DNA of 37,005 bases from Bacteroidota bacterium (GCA_947485745.1 CANKQY010000017.1:1-37005); one strand, 5' to 3'. Positions 1 to 8,774 are shown, numbered from the stretch's first letter. Translations and numbers: made by a program. The notes: generated by a model from the sequence alone, not told the origin.

Positions 1-54
1 AATTTCCTTTCCATCCCGGGTGAGGGCGAAATATTTTTCGCCCCTACGATAAAT
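1..54. repeat. 54-bp hairpin-containing direct repeat, copy 1
   Basis: This copy matches the one at 94-147 with a single mismatch in the hairpin loop (ttttt against tttat). It contains the inverted arms GGGCGA and TCGCCC (about 24-42) around an AT-rich loop, then CCTACGATAAAT. The window starts inside or exactly at the repeat, so it may extend further left or belong to a longer array. The copies are in the same orientation with a 93-bp period. It resembles the short GC-rich palindromic intergenic repeats scattered through many environmental bacterial genomes; that family assignment is inference. Confidence 0.8.
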
Positions 55-93
55 CACATAATCTCCACATCACCAAATCTCCCCTTCAAAAAT

Positions 94-147
94 AATTTCC
101 TTTCCATCCCGGGTGAGGGCGAAATATTTATCGCCCCTACGATAAAT
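94..147. repeat. 54-bp hairpin-containing direct repeat, copy 2, overlapping the end of the stress-protein gene
   Basis: Near-identical to 1-54. Arms GGGCGA (117-122) and TCGCCC (131-136) can fold into a hairpin on either strand. The repeat runs past the stop codon of the minus-strand universal stress protein gene (stop TAG at 137-139), so the last residues of that protein, ending Asn-Leu-Ser, lie in or at the edge of the repeat. The hairpin just after the stop could protect the 3' end of the message or end transcription, although it has no long U-tract. Confidence 0.8.
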
Positions 148-970
148 TTTTTACCAAAACTAACAAAGGAATGCGGGTGTGAAAAGCCATTTGCTTGCTG
201 AGGCTTTTGTGGAGTAATCTATCGAAGAAATTGCGGTTGTGCTTTGCCATTACAAGCAAATCCACTTTATTTTCTTCTACATAATGATTGATACTTTCAA
301 TAACATCGCCTTTTTCTAATTCAACAAAGCGGATGTTTGGATAAGTAATTTTATCCTTGTTTTTGGTGAAGAAATTATTCTCCGCATTAAAGTAATGATC
401 GGCATCAGATTTTACATGCAAGATATCAAGCGGACAATCAAATTGTTCCGCAAAATAAATCAAGTGCATCAATGATGGAAATTCCGGTTCATTGTAATCT
501 GTGGCATAAACTATTCTGGTAAATTCTTTATAAACAGCATCTTTAGGAATTACCATAACTGGCACATGGGTTTTTGCTACTACGGAGGCTGCATTGGTAC
601 CAAATAAAATTTCGGCAGAAACAGATAAACCAGTTGTGCCCAATACAATTAAATCTGCCCCTTGTTTTTGAGAAAATTCACAAATTTCTTCTGTCACAAA
701 ACCATACCTACTATGCATAGAATAGTCAACGCTGCAATCCTTTAAAACCTCTTGTTCTAATTTGTTGAATAAAAAGGTAGTTTGATCTTCAATTTCCTTA
801 ACAAACAATTGGTAAGTTTCTGCGGGCATAGTTGAGTCGACCATTGCCACTTGGTTGATGTGTAATACACTGATACTAGCTTTTAACTTATTAGCCAAAG
901 CAATAGCATAAAGCAAGGCTTGTTTAGCTGGTTGCGAAAAATCAGTTGGAACAACAATTTTTGAAATCAT
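137..970 (-). CDS. Universal stress protein, tandem UspA domains
   Basis: A 277-residue cytoplasmic protein made of two UspA-type Rossmann-like domains (about 2-143 and 151-274), each opening with a beta strand followed by an Asp (KIVVPTDFS and RIVYATDYN). Domain 1 keeps the ATP-binding signature G-2X-G-9X-G-T (G111, G114, G124, T125). Domain 2 has lost these glycines (MAKHNRNFFDRL around 241-252), so probably only the first half binds nucleotide. Tandem Usp proteins of this size are common in Bacteroidota and are linked to stress survival, but the specific role is unknown. The ATG at 970 is followed directly by the first beta strand, which supports the start. The gene stands alone, divergent from the permease gene, and its stop codon lies inside a repeat. 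Confidence 0.9.
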   Translation of the reverse strand: MISKIVVPTDFSQPAKQALLYAIALANKLKASISVLHINQVAMVDSTMPAETYQLFVKEIEDQTTFLFNKLEQEVLKDCSVDYSMHSRYGFVTEEICEFSQKQGADLIVLGTTGLSVSAEILFGTNAASVVAKTHVPVMVIPKDAVYKEFTRIVYATDYNEPEFPSLMHLIYFAEQFDCPLDILHVKSDADHYFNAENNFFTKNKDKITYPNIRFVELEKGDVIESINHYVEENKVDLLVMAKHNRNFFDRLLHKSLSKQMAFHTRIPLLVLVKNLS

Positions 971-1042
971 AATAGTATTGGTTTAGTTTATACTTCTGGT
1001 AAATAAAAAATTAGGGAAATTAGGCTTCCTAAAACCTGAAAC

Positions 1043-1050
1043 CAAAATTA
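1043..1050 (-). promoter_or_regulatory. Candidate Bacteroidota -7 element for the universal stress protein gene
   Basis: On the minus strand this reads TAATTTTG, an exact fit to TAnnTTTG, 73 bases upstream of the ATG at 970. No TTG is found 17-23 bases upstream, so the -33 half is missing and the call is weak. Confidence 0.3.
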
Positions 1051-1200
1051 CCAAACCATTGTTAATTTAAATATGATATTTCGCATATATTTCAATAAAA
1101 AAAAGTGTGTTTGATATGAAAATTTCGTTTTTGACCTTGAATATTTCTAATAAAAACCTATAATGCGCTTAGTAAAATTAACTTAATTACTTTTTTTCAT

Positions 1201-2640
1201 ATGAATTCAGACAATGTAAAAACAAACTGGGGCCAGTTCATTCCTTTGGTAATAGTATTTTTTTTCTGGGGATTTGTTGCCGCAAGTAACGACATACTGA
1301 TACCCGTTTTCAAAGAAACTTTTAAACTTTCTCAAGGGGAAAGCCAGTTGGTTTCATTGGCATTTTATATTGCTTATACTGTTGGCTCATTAATATATAT
1401 GGGAATTTCGATGCTTTTAAAACAAGATTTAGTAAATAAAATAGGTTATAAAAATGGCTTGGCATTGGGGTTAGCAATATCTGCGCTTGGAACCTTGCTT
1501 TTCTATCCAGCTGCAAATTTAGGTTCTTTCCCTCTCATGCTATCTGGCTTATTTACTGTTGCACTTGGATTTTCGTTGCAACAAACTGTTGCCAACCCAC
1601 TAGCTATTGCCTTAGGCCCCATTGCTACTGGCTCTCAACGCTTAACTTTAGCAGGCGGGATTAACAATCTTGGAACCACCATTGGACCATTAATTGTTAG
1701 TTTTGCCATATTTGGCTCAGCAAATTCAAGTACTACAACTATGAGTATTGAAAGTGTAAAAATACCTTATCTTGTTTTAGGTTTCGCCTTCCTTATGGTT
1801 GCAGTATTATTGAAATTTTCATCCTTACCAGATAAGCCTCAGGCCATGGAAGAAGAATCAAATGATTTAGTTTCAACTAGAAATTCTGCTCTTAATTATC
1901 CTCAATTAATTCTAGGCATGATAGCCATTTTTGTTTATGTTGGCGTAGAAGTTTCAACAGCTAGTAATTTGCCTGCCTATATGGAAAAAAACTTAGGATT
2001 TCTTACCAAAGATATCGCTCCATATATCTCTTTATATTGGGCTAGTTTAATGATTGGCAGATGGACCGGAGCAGTAGAAGCTTTCACAGACAATATGAGC
2101 ACTCAAAAAATATTGAGATTTATTGCTCCTTATATTGCCTTCGGTGTTTTCTTATTCGTAAATGCAGTGGCCAATCATGATTTAAGTCCATTTTATATTT
2201 ACGGATTTATTATCTTGGTTTTAATTGCAGCTGATATTGCAAGCAAAGGAAATCCTGCTCGCATGCTTCTTATATTTTCATCTTTAGGCATTGCAGCTCT
2301 TATTGTGGGAATGTTAACTACTGGTATGACCAGTGTTTATGCCTTTACCAGTGTTGGTTTATTTTGCAGCACGCTTTGGCCTTGTATTTTCACTTTGGCC
2401 ATAAGTGGATTGGGAAAACACACCAGTCAAGGAAGTAGTTTTTTAATTATGATGATTATGGGAGGTGGCATTATCAGTTGGCTACAGGGATTTGTTGCAG
2501 ATGAAATAAACAATATCCAATATAGCTATATTGTGGGTGTATTTTGCTTCGCTTATTTAGCCTTTTATGCATGGAAAGTAAGCGGAATTCTTAAAAGCCA
2601 AGGAATTAATTTTGACAAAAAATTGAGCGGCGAACATTAA
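1201..2640 (+). CDS. Sugar MFS transporter, FucP/GluP (FHS) family
   Basis: A 479-residue, very hydrophobic inner-membrane protein with about 12 predicted transmembrane segments. The N-terminus (WGQFIPLVIVFFFWGFVAAS then NDILIPVFKETF) is the hallmark of the fucose-galactose-glucose:H+ symporter family; QQTVANPLAIALG and GGINNLGTTIGPL match the conserved TM4/TM5 region. The family imports L-fucose, glucose, galactose or related sugars with protons. The substrate cannot be read from the sequence and no catabolic gene is adjacent. The ATG at 1201 precedes the conserved N-terminal motif by only a few residues. The protein is slightly longer than E. coli FucP, mainly in the central cytoplasmic loop (about 210-235). 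No clear Shine-Dalgarno is present, as is usual in this phylum. Confidence 0.85.
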   Translation: MNSDNVKTNWGQFIPLVIVFFFWGFVAASNDILIPVFKETFKLSQGESQLVSLAFYIAYTVGSLIYMGISMLLKQDLVNKIGYKNGLALGLAISALGTLLFYPAANLGSFPLMLSGLFTVALGFSLQQTVANPLAIALGPIATGSQRLTLAGGINNLGTTIGPLIVSFAIFGSANSSTTTMSIESVKIPYLVLGFAFLMVAVLLKFSSLPDKPQAMEEESNDLVSTRNSALNYPQLILGMIAIFVYVGVEVSTASNLPAYMEKNLGFLTKDIAPYISLYWASLMIGRWTGAVEAFTDNMSTQKILRFIAPYIAFGVFLFVNAVANHDLSPFYIYGFIILVLIAADIASKGNPARMLLIFSSLGIAALIVGMLTTGMTSVYAFTSVGLFCSTLWPCIFTLAISGLGKHTSQGSSFLIMMIMGGGIISWLQGFVADEINNIQYSYIVGVFCFAYLAFYAWKVSGILKSQGINFDKKLSGEH

Positions 2641-2677
2641 ATAAACCTAACGAAATAAATCAAACCCCCTCATTTTA

Positions 2678-4927
2678 CTAAACCTTCCACCTAAAACCAC
2701 CATAAAACATCCTGCCAAAAACAGGACCCCATGTCATACTAGCATCAAAATAATTCCCAAAAGGGTTTGCTCCATCTAAGATGGCATTGGGCTGTTGAAA
2801 GTTAAATATATTCTCACAACCAACATATAAATCAATCCTTTTCTTGAAGCTTTTACTTACCTGAGCATTGACCAATGTAAAAGGATCTGATTGATTATTT
2901 AACCTCAATGGTTCAGGGTTACTTTGTGTAAATGGAATACGTTTTTGCCCAACCCAGTTGGCAGTTAAATCAAAATTCCATTTGCTTTTTGTGGTGTAAG
3001 AAAGATTAACAAACCACCTGTTTTGTGCAATCAATGGAACAGCTAATAAGGCTTGGTTGTATTGTGTTTTCACATCTAGCCAACGGTAGGCAAACCTCAC
3101 ATCAAATCTCCGTATTGGCTGATAATCCAATTGAACCTGCAAACTCCTGCTATAGGAAGCTCCATTTAATTGATAAAACTGAACTTGTTGCGCATTTGCA
3201 TCTCTATCTACTACAACTTGCTTATCAAAAACAGTATAATAATAATCAATTCCAAAGGAGCCTTTTTGATAGTTCAATTTAAATTCATGGTTTACATTTA
3301 TGCCAAAATTCCAAGCCTCCTCCGGACTAAAACCATAAGCTGTTTTGGGCAAAAATGCATTCGTAAAATTCCAAGTTCGCGTACTAATGAGTGTACCCAT
3401 ATTTTCACTAATGACATTTGAAGTACGCCAGCCCTTTCCCGCAACTGCCCTAAAAACAGTGGTGGCCAAAGGTGCATAACGCAAATGAAGTCGAGGTATA
3501 AATTTCCAATCAAAATAATTGTGGTAATCTAACCTAGCACCAGCAACCAAAGTAAATATAGCCAAATAGGAATAAGTGTATTCAGTAAAGGCACCACTTA
3601 CCTGTTCATTTCTATTAAAAACATAAGCCTGTTTGTTGAATAATTTCTCGTTAACAATATCCGTTTGATTGCTAAATCCTGCCCGAATTCTATGGTTTGT
3701 GCTTCCAATAATATCCTGATAAATTAAATTTGCGTAGTAACTTGTTTGCTCGCCCTTATATAAATTATTTCCAAAATAATTATCATATTTTTGGTTAGAG
3801 GCATTTGCTTGAAATCCAATACTGCGATACTTAAAGCGAGGGAAAACATAGCCTAGTTTCATAAAGCCACTCAACCTTTCGGCATCAATTTGAGTGCCGT
3901 ATACAGTATTAGTAGCAGTATCTTGCATATGCTCTTGAAAATTAACTTGACCGCCAATTTTCTTGTCTTTTACGTATTGAACCGAAGCATGAAATATCAA
4001 TCCAGTTTTGTTATCTATAAACATGCGGTACAAAACATTTGCCTGTTCACCCAAAGGATTATCCAAATAGCCATCCTTGTTTTGGTCCATTCGTAAAGAA
4101 TAGGTGCTGCCATGTAAAAAGAGCGCGTGTGAAAACATTTTTGTTGGTTGAAAAGCCAATACCAAATTGGTTTCATACCTGCCTCCCTGACTCACATATC
4201 CATTCAAATAAACTTTCTCTTTAACCACAGGCTTATGGAGCTCTACATTAATTTGACCCGAAATACTTTCGAATCCATTTACCACAGAGCCCATGCCTTT
4301 ACTAACTTGAATAGAATTAACCCAAGTACCAGGTATATAGTTTAAGCCAAAATTTGTGGCGATGCCTCTAATGCCGGGCATTTGCTCCACACTCATTTGC
4401 GTGTATTGTCCGGCAAGACCAAGCATTTGTATTTGTTTCGACCCAGTAATGGCATCACTGTAGGCAACATCCACACTTGGGTTGGTTTCGAAGCTTTCCG
4501 ATAAATTACAACATGCGGCCTTGAACAATTCTTTTTCGTTCATGATGGTTGTTTTCCATGGATCAATAAATGAAACCTCCGAAGATTTTCGCTCGTATGA
4601 AATAACCGCATCTGCGAAATTTCGTTTACTAATCATCAATACCTTTAAATAGTTGCCGCCATTTACGGTAATGGTATCGTTTTTAAAACCCAAAGCCTGC
4701 ACTACCAATTGATTGCTTTTGGCATCGATGGGAATATGAAATACGCCATTACTATCTGTGCTCACAGCCTGTTTATTTCCAATCCAATGAACTATTGCAC
4801 CAGCAATGGGTTCAATGCCGCCTTTCTGAGTAGTTTCAACCACTACGCCATTAAGCACAATGGTATTTTGGGCACCTAATTTCACCATAGAAATTAAGCC
4901 CAACAAAAACACAAGAAGTACTTTCAT
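2678..4927 (-). CDS. TonB-dependent receptor, probably for metal uptake
   Basis: A 749-residue outer-membrane receptor. A signal peptide (about 1-19, ending LGAQ) is followed by a carboxypeptidase-regulatory-like beta-sandwich (about 22-100), a plug domain (about 125-235, with GMGSVVNGFESISGQINVEL) and a 22-strand-type barrel ending in an aromatic C-terminal strand. The plug region has an unusual Cys-Cys pair (C139-C140, AACCNLSESFETNPSVDV), which fits a soft-metal ligand. Its ATG overlaps the stop of the HMA-domain gene upstream by one base (TAATG), so the two are almost certainly translationally coupled. With the HMA and HYC_CC_PP proteins this suggests import or sensing of copper or a similar metal; the metal itself is inferred from the neighbours. 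Confidence 0.85.
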   Translation of the reverse strand: MKVLLVFLLGLISMVKLGAQNTIVLNGVVVETTQKGGIEPIAGAIVHWIGNKQAVSTDSNGVFHIPIDAKSNQLVVQALGFKNDTITVNGGNYLKVLMISKRNFADAVISYERKSSEVSFIDPWKTTIMNEKELFKAACCNLSESFETNPSVDVAYSDAITGSKQIQMLGLAGQYTQMSVEQMPGIRGIATNFGLNYIPGTWVNSIQVSKGMGSVVNGFESISGQINVELHKPVVKEKVYLNGYVSQGGRYETNLVLAFQPTKMFSHALFLHGSTYSLRMDQNKDGYLDNPLGEQANVLYRMFIDNKTGLIFHASVQYVKDKKIGGQVNFQEHMQDTATNTVYGTQIDAERLSGFMKLGYVFPRFKYRSIGFQANASNQKYDNYFGNNLYKGEQTSYYANLIYQDIIGSTNHRIRAGFSNQTDIVNEKLFNKQAYVFNRNEQVSGAFTEYTYSYLAIFTLVAGARLDYHNYFDWKFIPRLHLRYAPLATTVFRAVAGKGWRTSNVISENMGTLISTRTWNFTNAFLPKTAYGFSPEEAWNFGINVNHEFKLNYQKGSFGIDYYYTVFDKQVVVDRDANAQQVQFYQLNGASYSRSLQVQLDYQPIRRFDVRFAYRWLDVKTQYNQALLAVPLIAQNRWFVNLSYTTKSKWNFDLTANWVGQKRIPFTQSNPEPLRLNNQSDPFTLVNAQVSKSFKKRIDLYVGCENIFNFQQPNAILDGANPFGNYFDASMTWGPVFGRMFYGGFRWKV

Positions 4928-5286
4928 TAGTCGTGGTGCGTATTAGGCTTTTCACGGTATAAGCAACAGTCAGGCAATTTGCTATAAACCTCATCAGGTG
5001 CCTTTTTTGTTTCGGTATCATGACCACTTGCCGCAATGGCATCCTGCACTTTATCGACAGTTATTTTATTGGGATTATAAATGAGTGTCATCATTTTAGT
5101 ATCCACATCCCACTCTGCCGACTTTACCCCTTTTAAATCGCAAGCATCCGTGATTCTACTTTGGCATTGTGGGCAATTGCCAAAAACCTTGAAGGTAACT
5201 TTTTCGGTTTTATTTTTTTGTGCTTGGGCAGATTGGGTAAAAAGTATGCATAAAGCTAGTATCAATATTTTTTGAAAAATTTTCAT
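4927..5286 (-). CDS. Secreted heavy-metal-associated (HMA) domain protein
   Basis: A 119-residue protein with an N-terminal signal peptide (about 1-22, ending SAQAQ) and a ferredoxin-like HMA fold (about 28-95). The metal-binding loop is FGNCPQC (C38, C41) instead of the usual GMTCxxC. The body (GVKSAEWDVDTKMMTLIYNP) is typical of this fold. A second cysteine pair (C107-C108) and a C-terminal His-His-Asp add possible ligands. The family binds Cu(I) or other soft metals and passes them between proteins; here the location is outside the cytoplasmic membrane. The gene lies 92 bases downstream of the HYC_CC_PP gene and overlaps the TonB receptor start by one base, which supports one transcript. 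Confidence 0.85.
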   Translation of the reverse strand: MKIFQKILILALCILFTQSAQAQKNKTEKVTFKVFGNCPQCQSRITDACDLKGVKSAEWDVDTKMMTLIYNPNKITVDKVQDAIAASGHDTETKKAPDEVYSKLPDCCLYREKPNTHHD

Positions 5287-5378
5287 TGTAATTTAGTTTT
5301 TGATAAGAAATAATTGAATTTTAAATGTTGCCCAAATGAGCTGAAACTTTCTAAGTAAATTGAAGTAAAAAACAAATA

Positions 5379-5768
5379 CTATATCCTAAAAACGCTTAAA
5401 TCAATGTAGGTTCGACCCAAAAAAGGAGGAGATTTTAAGAAGTAGCTGTTTGAACCTAAAACAAAATCATGAAAATGAAATGTGGTAGGAATTAAGGTTG
5501 AAATTGCAACTTGAAAGGTGAAATAACGCTCTGGTAATTGGATAATTTTTGTGCAGATTTTTTGAATATTATTTTCTGCATTAATAACTATATCTGAACA
5601 GCAATCAGAGTTTCCAAATGATGTACACTCACAATCATCAGAATCTAACTCACCTGTAAATAGGCTTAATTCTGTTAGCTCATTGCCGCAATAATGGGTA
5701 TGTAATGGAACCCAAAGTGCGCCAATTAAGTAGAATATAGCTAGAAATATTTGTATTCTTTTTTTCAA
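5379..5768 (-). CDS. HYC_CC_PP family small membrane or secreted protein
   Basis: A 129-residue protein with an N-terminal hydrophobic segment (about 5-22) followed by His-Tyr-Cys (25-27), several acidic and cysteine residues (DDCEC about 44-48), Cys-Cys (56-57) and a late Pro-Pro (114-115, KSPPFLGR). This order of HYC, CC and PP defines a Bacteroidota family annotated by those letters and of unknown biochemical function. Its position as first gene before a secreted HMA protein and a TonB receptor points to metal handling. The ATG at 5768 lies only 7 bases after a good -7 element, so the message may have a very short leader. Confidence 0.75.
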   Translation of the reverse strand: MKKRIQIFLAIFYLIGALWVPLHTHYCGNELTELSLFTGELDSDDCECTSFGNSDCCSDIVINAENNIQKICTKIIQLPERYFTFQVAISTLIPTTFHFHDFVLGSNSYFLKSPPFLGRTYIDLSVFRI

Positions 5769-5775
5769 CTTAATA

Positions 5776-5808
5776 CAAAGTTAACCCTTTTATCTACCAA
5801 ATAATCAA
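5776..5808 (-). promoter_or_regulatory. Promoter of the HYC_CC_PP / HMA / TonB operon
   Basis: The minus strand reads TTG (5808-5806), 22 bases, then TAACTTTG (5783-5776). This matches the Bacteroidota housekeeping consensus TTG-N17-23-TAnnTTTG and lies immediately upstream of the first gene. Confidence 0.55.
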
Positions 5809-5838
5809 GTAAATATTTTTTCCCCGAGGAAAATCACT

Positions 5839-5846
5839 TACATTTG
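5839..5846 (+). promoter_or_regulatory. -7 promoter element of typA-prfB
   Basis: TACATTTG fits TAnnTTTG exactly and lies 20 bases before the typA ATG. No TTG sits at the expected -33 distance. Confidence 0.45.
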
Positions 5847-5866
5847 CAGTCCTTTTTTAGACAAAC

Positions 5867-7678
5867 ATGCAGAATATCAGAAATATAGCTATTATAGCCC
5901 ACGTTGACCATGGTAAAACTACTTTGGTTGACAAAATCATTCACCAAACTTCACTTTTTCGTGAAAACCAAGATAAAGGCGACTTAATCCTTGACAACAA
6001 CGATCTTGAGCGTGAAAGAGGTATCACTATTTTGGCAAAAAATATCTCAGTAAATTACAAAGGTACAAAAATCAATATCATTGATACTCCTGGTCACAGT
6101 GACTTTGGCGGTGAAGTTGAACGTGTATTGAATATGGCTGATGGTGTATTATTGTTGGTTGATGCCTTTGAAGGTCCAATGCCACAAACTCGTTTTGTTT
6201 TGCAAAAGGCGCTTGCTTTAGGTAAGAAACCTATTGTGGTAATTAACAAGGTAGACAAGCCAAATTGCCGCCCAGATGAGGTGCATGATGCGGTATTTGA
6301 TTTGTTTTTTAACCTTGAAGCAACCGAAGAGCAATTAGATTTTCATACCATGTATGGCAGTTCTAAAATGGGTTGGATGGGCAGAGATTGGAAAAATCCA
6401 ACAACAGATTTTACTGAATTATTAGAAGATATTATCACTCAAATACCTGCGCCAGTTGTTCCTGAAGGAAATTTGCAAATGCAAATCACTTCTTTGGATT
6501 ATTCTTCATTTACTGGTCGTATTGCCATTGGTAGAATTTTACGTGGAAACATTAAAGTTAACCAACCTGTAAGTATTGTAAAACGTGATGGTTCGATCCA
6601 AAAATCACGTATCAAAGAACTTTATACATTTGAAGGTTTAGGCAAAATGAAGGTGGAAGAAGCCTTTGGTGGAGACATTTGTGCCGTTATGGGTATTGAT
6701 GGTTTTGAAATTGGTGATACCATTGCCGATTTTGAAAATCCTGAAGGCTTAGTTCCTATTAAGATTGACGAGCCAACCATGAATATGTTGTTTTGTATTA
6801 ACAACTCTCCATTCTTTGGTAAAGAAGGTAAGTTTGTTACTTCACGCCATTTACGTGATCGTTTGTTTAAGGAACTTGAAAAGAATTTGGCCTTACGTGT
6901 AGAAGAAACAGACGCAGCAGATTCATATTTGGTATTTGGTAGAGGTATCCTTCACTTATCTATCTTAATTGAAACAATGCGCAGAGAAGGATATGAAATG
7001 CAAGTTGGACAACCACAAGTTATTGTTAAAGAAATTGATGGCAAGAAATGTGAACCAATTGAAATTTTAACCGTAAACGTTCCAGAAGAATATTCTGGTA
7101 AAGTTATTGAATATGTTAGTCAGCGCAAAGGTGATATGCTTGTAATGGAACCAAAAGGCGATTTGATTCATTTAGAATTTGAAATCCCATCGCGTGGTAT
7201 CATTGGATTGCGTAATAATATTTTAACAGCAACTGCGGGAGAAGCTATTATGGCTCACCGTTTCAAGGCATTCGAACCTTGGAAAGGTACTATTCCTAAC
7301 CGTGGTAGTGGTGTAATGATTTCTGGTGAGCAAGGTAAAGCCATTGCTTATTCAATTGACAAATTGCAAGATCGTGGTAGCTTCTTTGTAGAGGCTGGCG
7401 AAAATATTTATATGGGTCAGGTAATTGGTGAAACCAATCGCCAAGACGACTTAGTAGTAAATATTACCAAAGAAAAAAAATTAACCAACATGCGTGCATC
7501 TGGAACAGATGAAAAAACACGTATGGCTCCAAAAATCAACTTTTCATTAGAAGAATGTATGGAATACATTCAAGGTGATGAGCTAGTTGAAATTACTCCT
7601 ACCTCGCTTCGTTTGCGCAAAGTGCATTTGGAAGAAAATGAACGCAAACGTTTTAAAAACGCAATGGCAAACTCCTAA
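5867..7678 (+). CDS. typA: Ribosome-associated translational GTPase TypA/BipA
   Basis: A 603-residue GTPase, close to the E. coli length. Visible motifs: P-loop AHVDHGKTT (11-19), switch I RGITI (51-55), DTPGH (73-77) and NKVD (127-130), followed by domain II, an EF-G-like domain and the TypA-specific C-terminal region (SRGIIGLRNNILTAT; KKLTNMRASGTDEKTR; ECMEYIQGDELVEITP). TypA binds the ribosome in competition with EF-G-like factors and helps ribosome assembly and translation under stress or cold. prfB begins four bases after its stop, so both are very likely one operon of translation factors. Confidence 0.97.
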   Translation: MQNIRNIAIIAHVDHGKTTLVDKIIHQTSLFRENQDKGDLILDNNDLERERGITILAKNISVNYKGTKINIIDTPGHSDFGGEVERVLNMADGVLLLVDAFEGPMPQTRFVLQKALALGKKPIVVINKVDKPNCRPDEVHDAVFDLFFNLEATEEQLDFHTMYGSSKMGWMGRDWKNPTTDFTELLEDIITQIPAPVVPEGNLQMQITSLDYSSFTGRIAIGRILRGNIKVNQPVSIVKRDGSIQKSRIKELYTFEGLGKMKVEEAFGGDICAVMGIDGFEIGDTIADFENPEGLVPIKIDEPTMNMLFCINNSPFFGKEGKFVTSRHLRDRLFKELEKNLALRVEETDAADSYLVFGRGILHLSILIETMRREGYEMQVGQPQVIVKEIDGKKCEPIEILTVNVPEEYSGKVIEYVSQRKGDMLVMEPKGDLIHLEFEIPSRGIIGLRNNILTATAGEAIMAHRFKAFEPWKGTIPNRGSGVMISGEQGKAIAYSIDKLQDRGSFFVEAGENIYMGQVIGETNRQDDLVVNITKEKKLTNMRASGTDEKTRMAPKINFSLEECMEYIQGDELVEITPTSLRLRKVHLEENERKRFKNAMANS

Positions 7679-7682
7679 TTAA

Positions 7683-8769
7683 ATGACTGCTGAACAATTA
7701 AAAGATCTGAAGTTAAGGGCAGATGCCCTGAGGAGGTATCTTTGACGTCGATGATAAACTATTAGACATCAAAGAAGAAGAAGCTAGGACGCTCATACCG
7801 GGCTTTTGGGACAATCCAAAGGAAGCCGAAAAGCACATTAAAGGAACCAGAATGAAGAAAATCTGGACCGATGCTTATGCAAATATGGTATCTGAGCTAG
7901 ACGACCTTTCCATTTTATTTGAATTTTATCAGGCAGGTGAAGGAACCGAAGAAGAGGTTGAAGCTGGCTATCAAAGTGCTGCCAAAGTAGTTGAAGAGCT
8001 TGAATTTAAAAACATGCTCAGCAACGAGGAAGACCAAATGAATTGCATGATTAACATCAATTCTGGAGCAGGCGGAACTGAGAGTCAGGATTGGGCAGAA
8101 ATGCTCATGCGCATGTACATAATGTATGCAGACAAGCATGGCTTAAAAGCTGCGGTTGTTGACGAGCAGGCAGGTGATGGTGCTGGAATTAAATCATGCG
8201 CCATTGAAGTAAGTGGCGATTTTGCATATGGTTTTTTGAAAGGTGAAAATGGCGTACATCGTTTGGTGCGCATCTCCCCTTTTGATAGCAATGCAAGAAG
8301 ACATACATCCTTTGCATCTGTATACGTTTACCCTATAGTGGATGAAACCATAGAAATCGACATCAAGGATGCAGATATAGAATTCCAAACCTCAAGATCA
8401 GGTGGAGCTGGAGGACAAAATGTAAACAAGGTTGAAACCAAAGTTCAGCTTACACACAAACCCACAGGAATTGTTATTGTTTGTCAGGTAGACCGCTCTC
8501 AAAGTGCCAATAAAGACAGAGCTTTAACCATGTTACGTTCGCAATTGTACGAGTTGGAGTTGCGCAAACAAAATGAGGCAAAATCGATTATTGAAGCTGG
8601 CAAAAAGAGAATTGAATGGGGCAGCCAAATTAGAAACTATGTGTTTCACCCATACAAATTGGTGAAAGATTTGCGCACAGATACAGAAACATCAGATGTA
8701 CAAAAAGTAATGGATGGCGGGTTAGATGATTTTATCAAAGCCTACCTGATGGAAAACTCAAAAAACTAA
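7683..8769 (+). CDS. prfB: Peptide chain release factor 2 (programmed +1 frameshift)
   Basis: RF2 recognises UAA and UGA stop codons. The gene is read in two frames: ATG at 7683 opens 20 codons ending RRYL, then an in-frame TGA (7743-7745); a +1 shift at CTT resumes at GAC (7744) and continues to 8769, giving about 361 residues. The RF2 stop-codon motif SPF (about 198-200) and the catalytic GGQ (about 243-245, [13 protein letters not shown]) are both present. An ATG at 7852 is internal and would remove the N-terminal helical region, so it is not the true start. The gene follows typA by four bases. The frameshift lets RF2 level control its own synthesis. Confidence 0.97.
7731..7746 (+). promoter_or_regulatory. 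prfB programmed +1 frameshift site
   Basis: The sequence is AGGAGG-TAT-CTT-TGA-C: a strong Shine-Dalgarno-like hexamer (7731-7736), a three-base spacer, the slippery CTT (7740-7742) and the in-frame TGA (7743-7745) followed by C. This is the arrangement known from E. coli prfB (AGGGGG-TAT-CTT-TGA-C). When RF2 is scarce the ribosome pauses at UGA and slips one base forward. Confidence 0.96.
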
Positions 8770-8774
8770 GCTAT

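Noticed and set aside
1-147. CRISPR array at the left edge
   Set aside because: Only two copies, 54-base units with an internal hairpin and a 39-base gap that overlaps a gene end, and no cas genes.
1131-1164. TTGACC and TATAAT upstream of the sugar permease, resembling sigma-70 boxes
   Set aside because: The spacer is 22 bases, too long for a classical sigma-70 promoter, and this phylum uses TAnnTTTG.
7852-8769. prfB as a 305-residue gene starting at 7852
   Set aside because: The classic frameshift site and upstream homologous residues show the gene starts at 7683.
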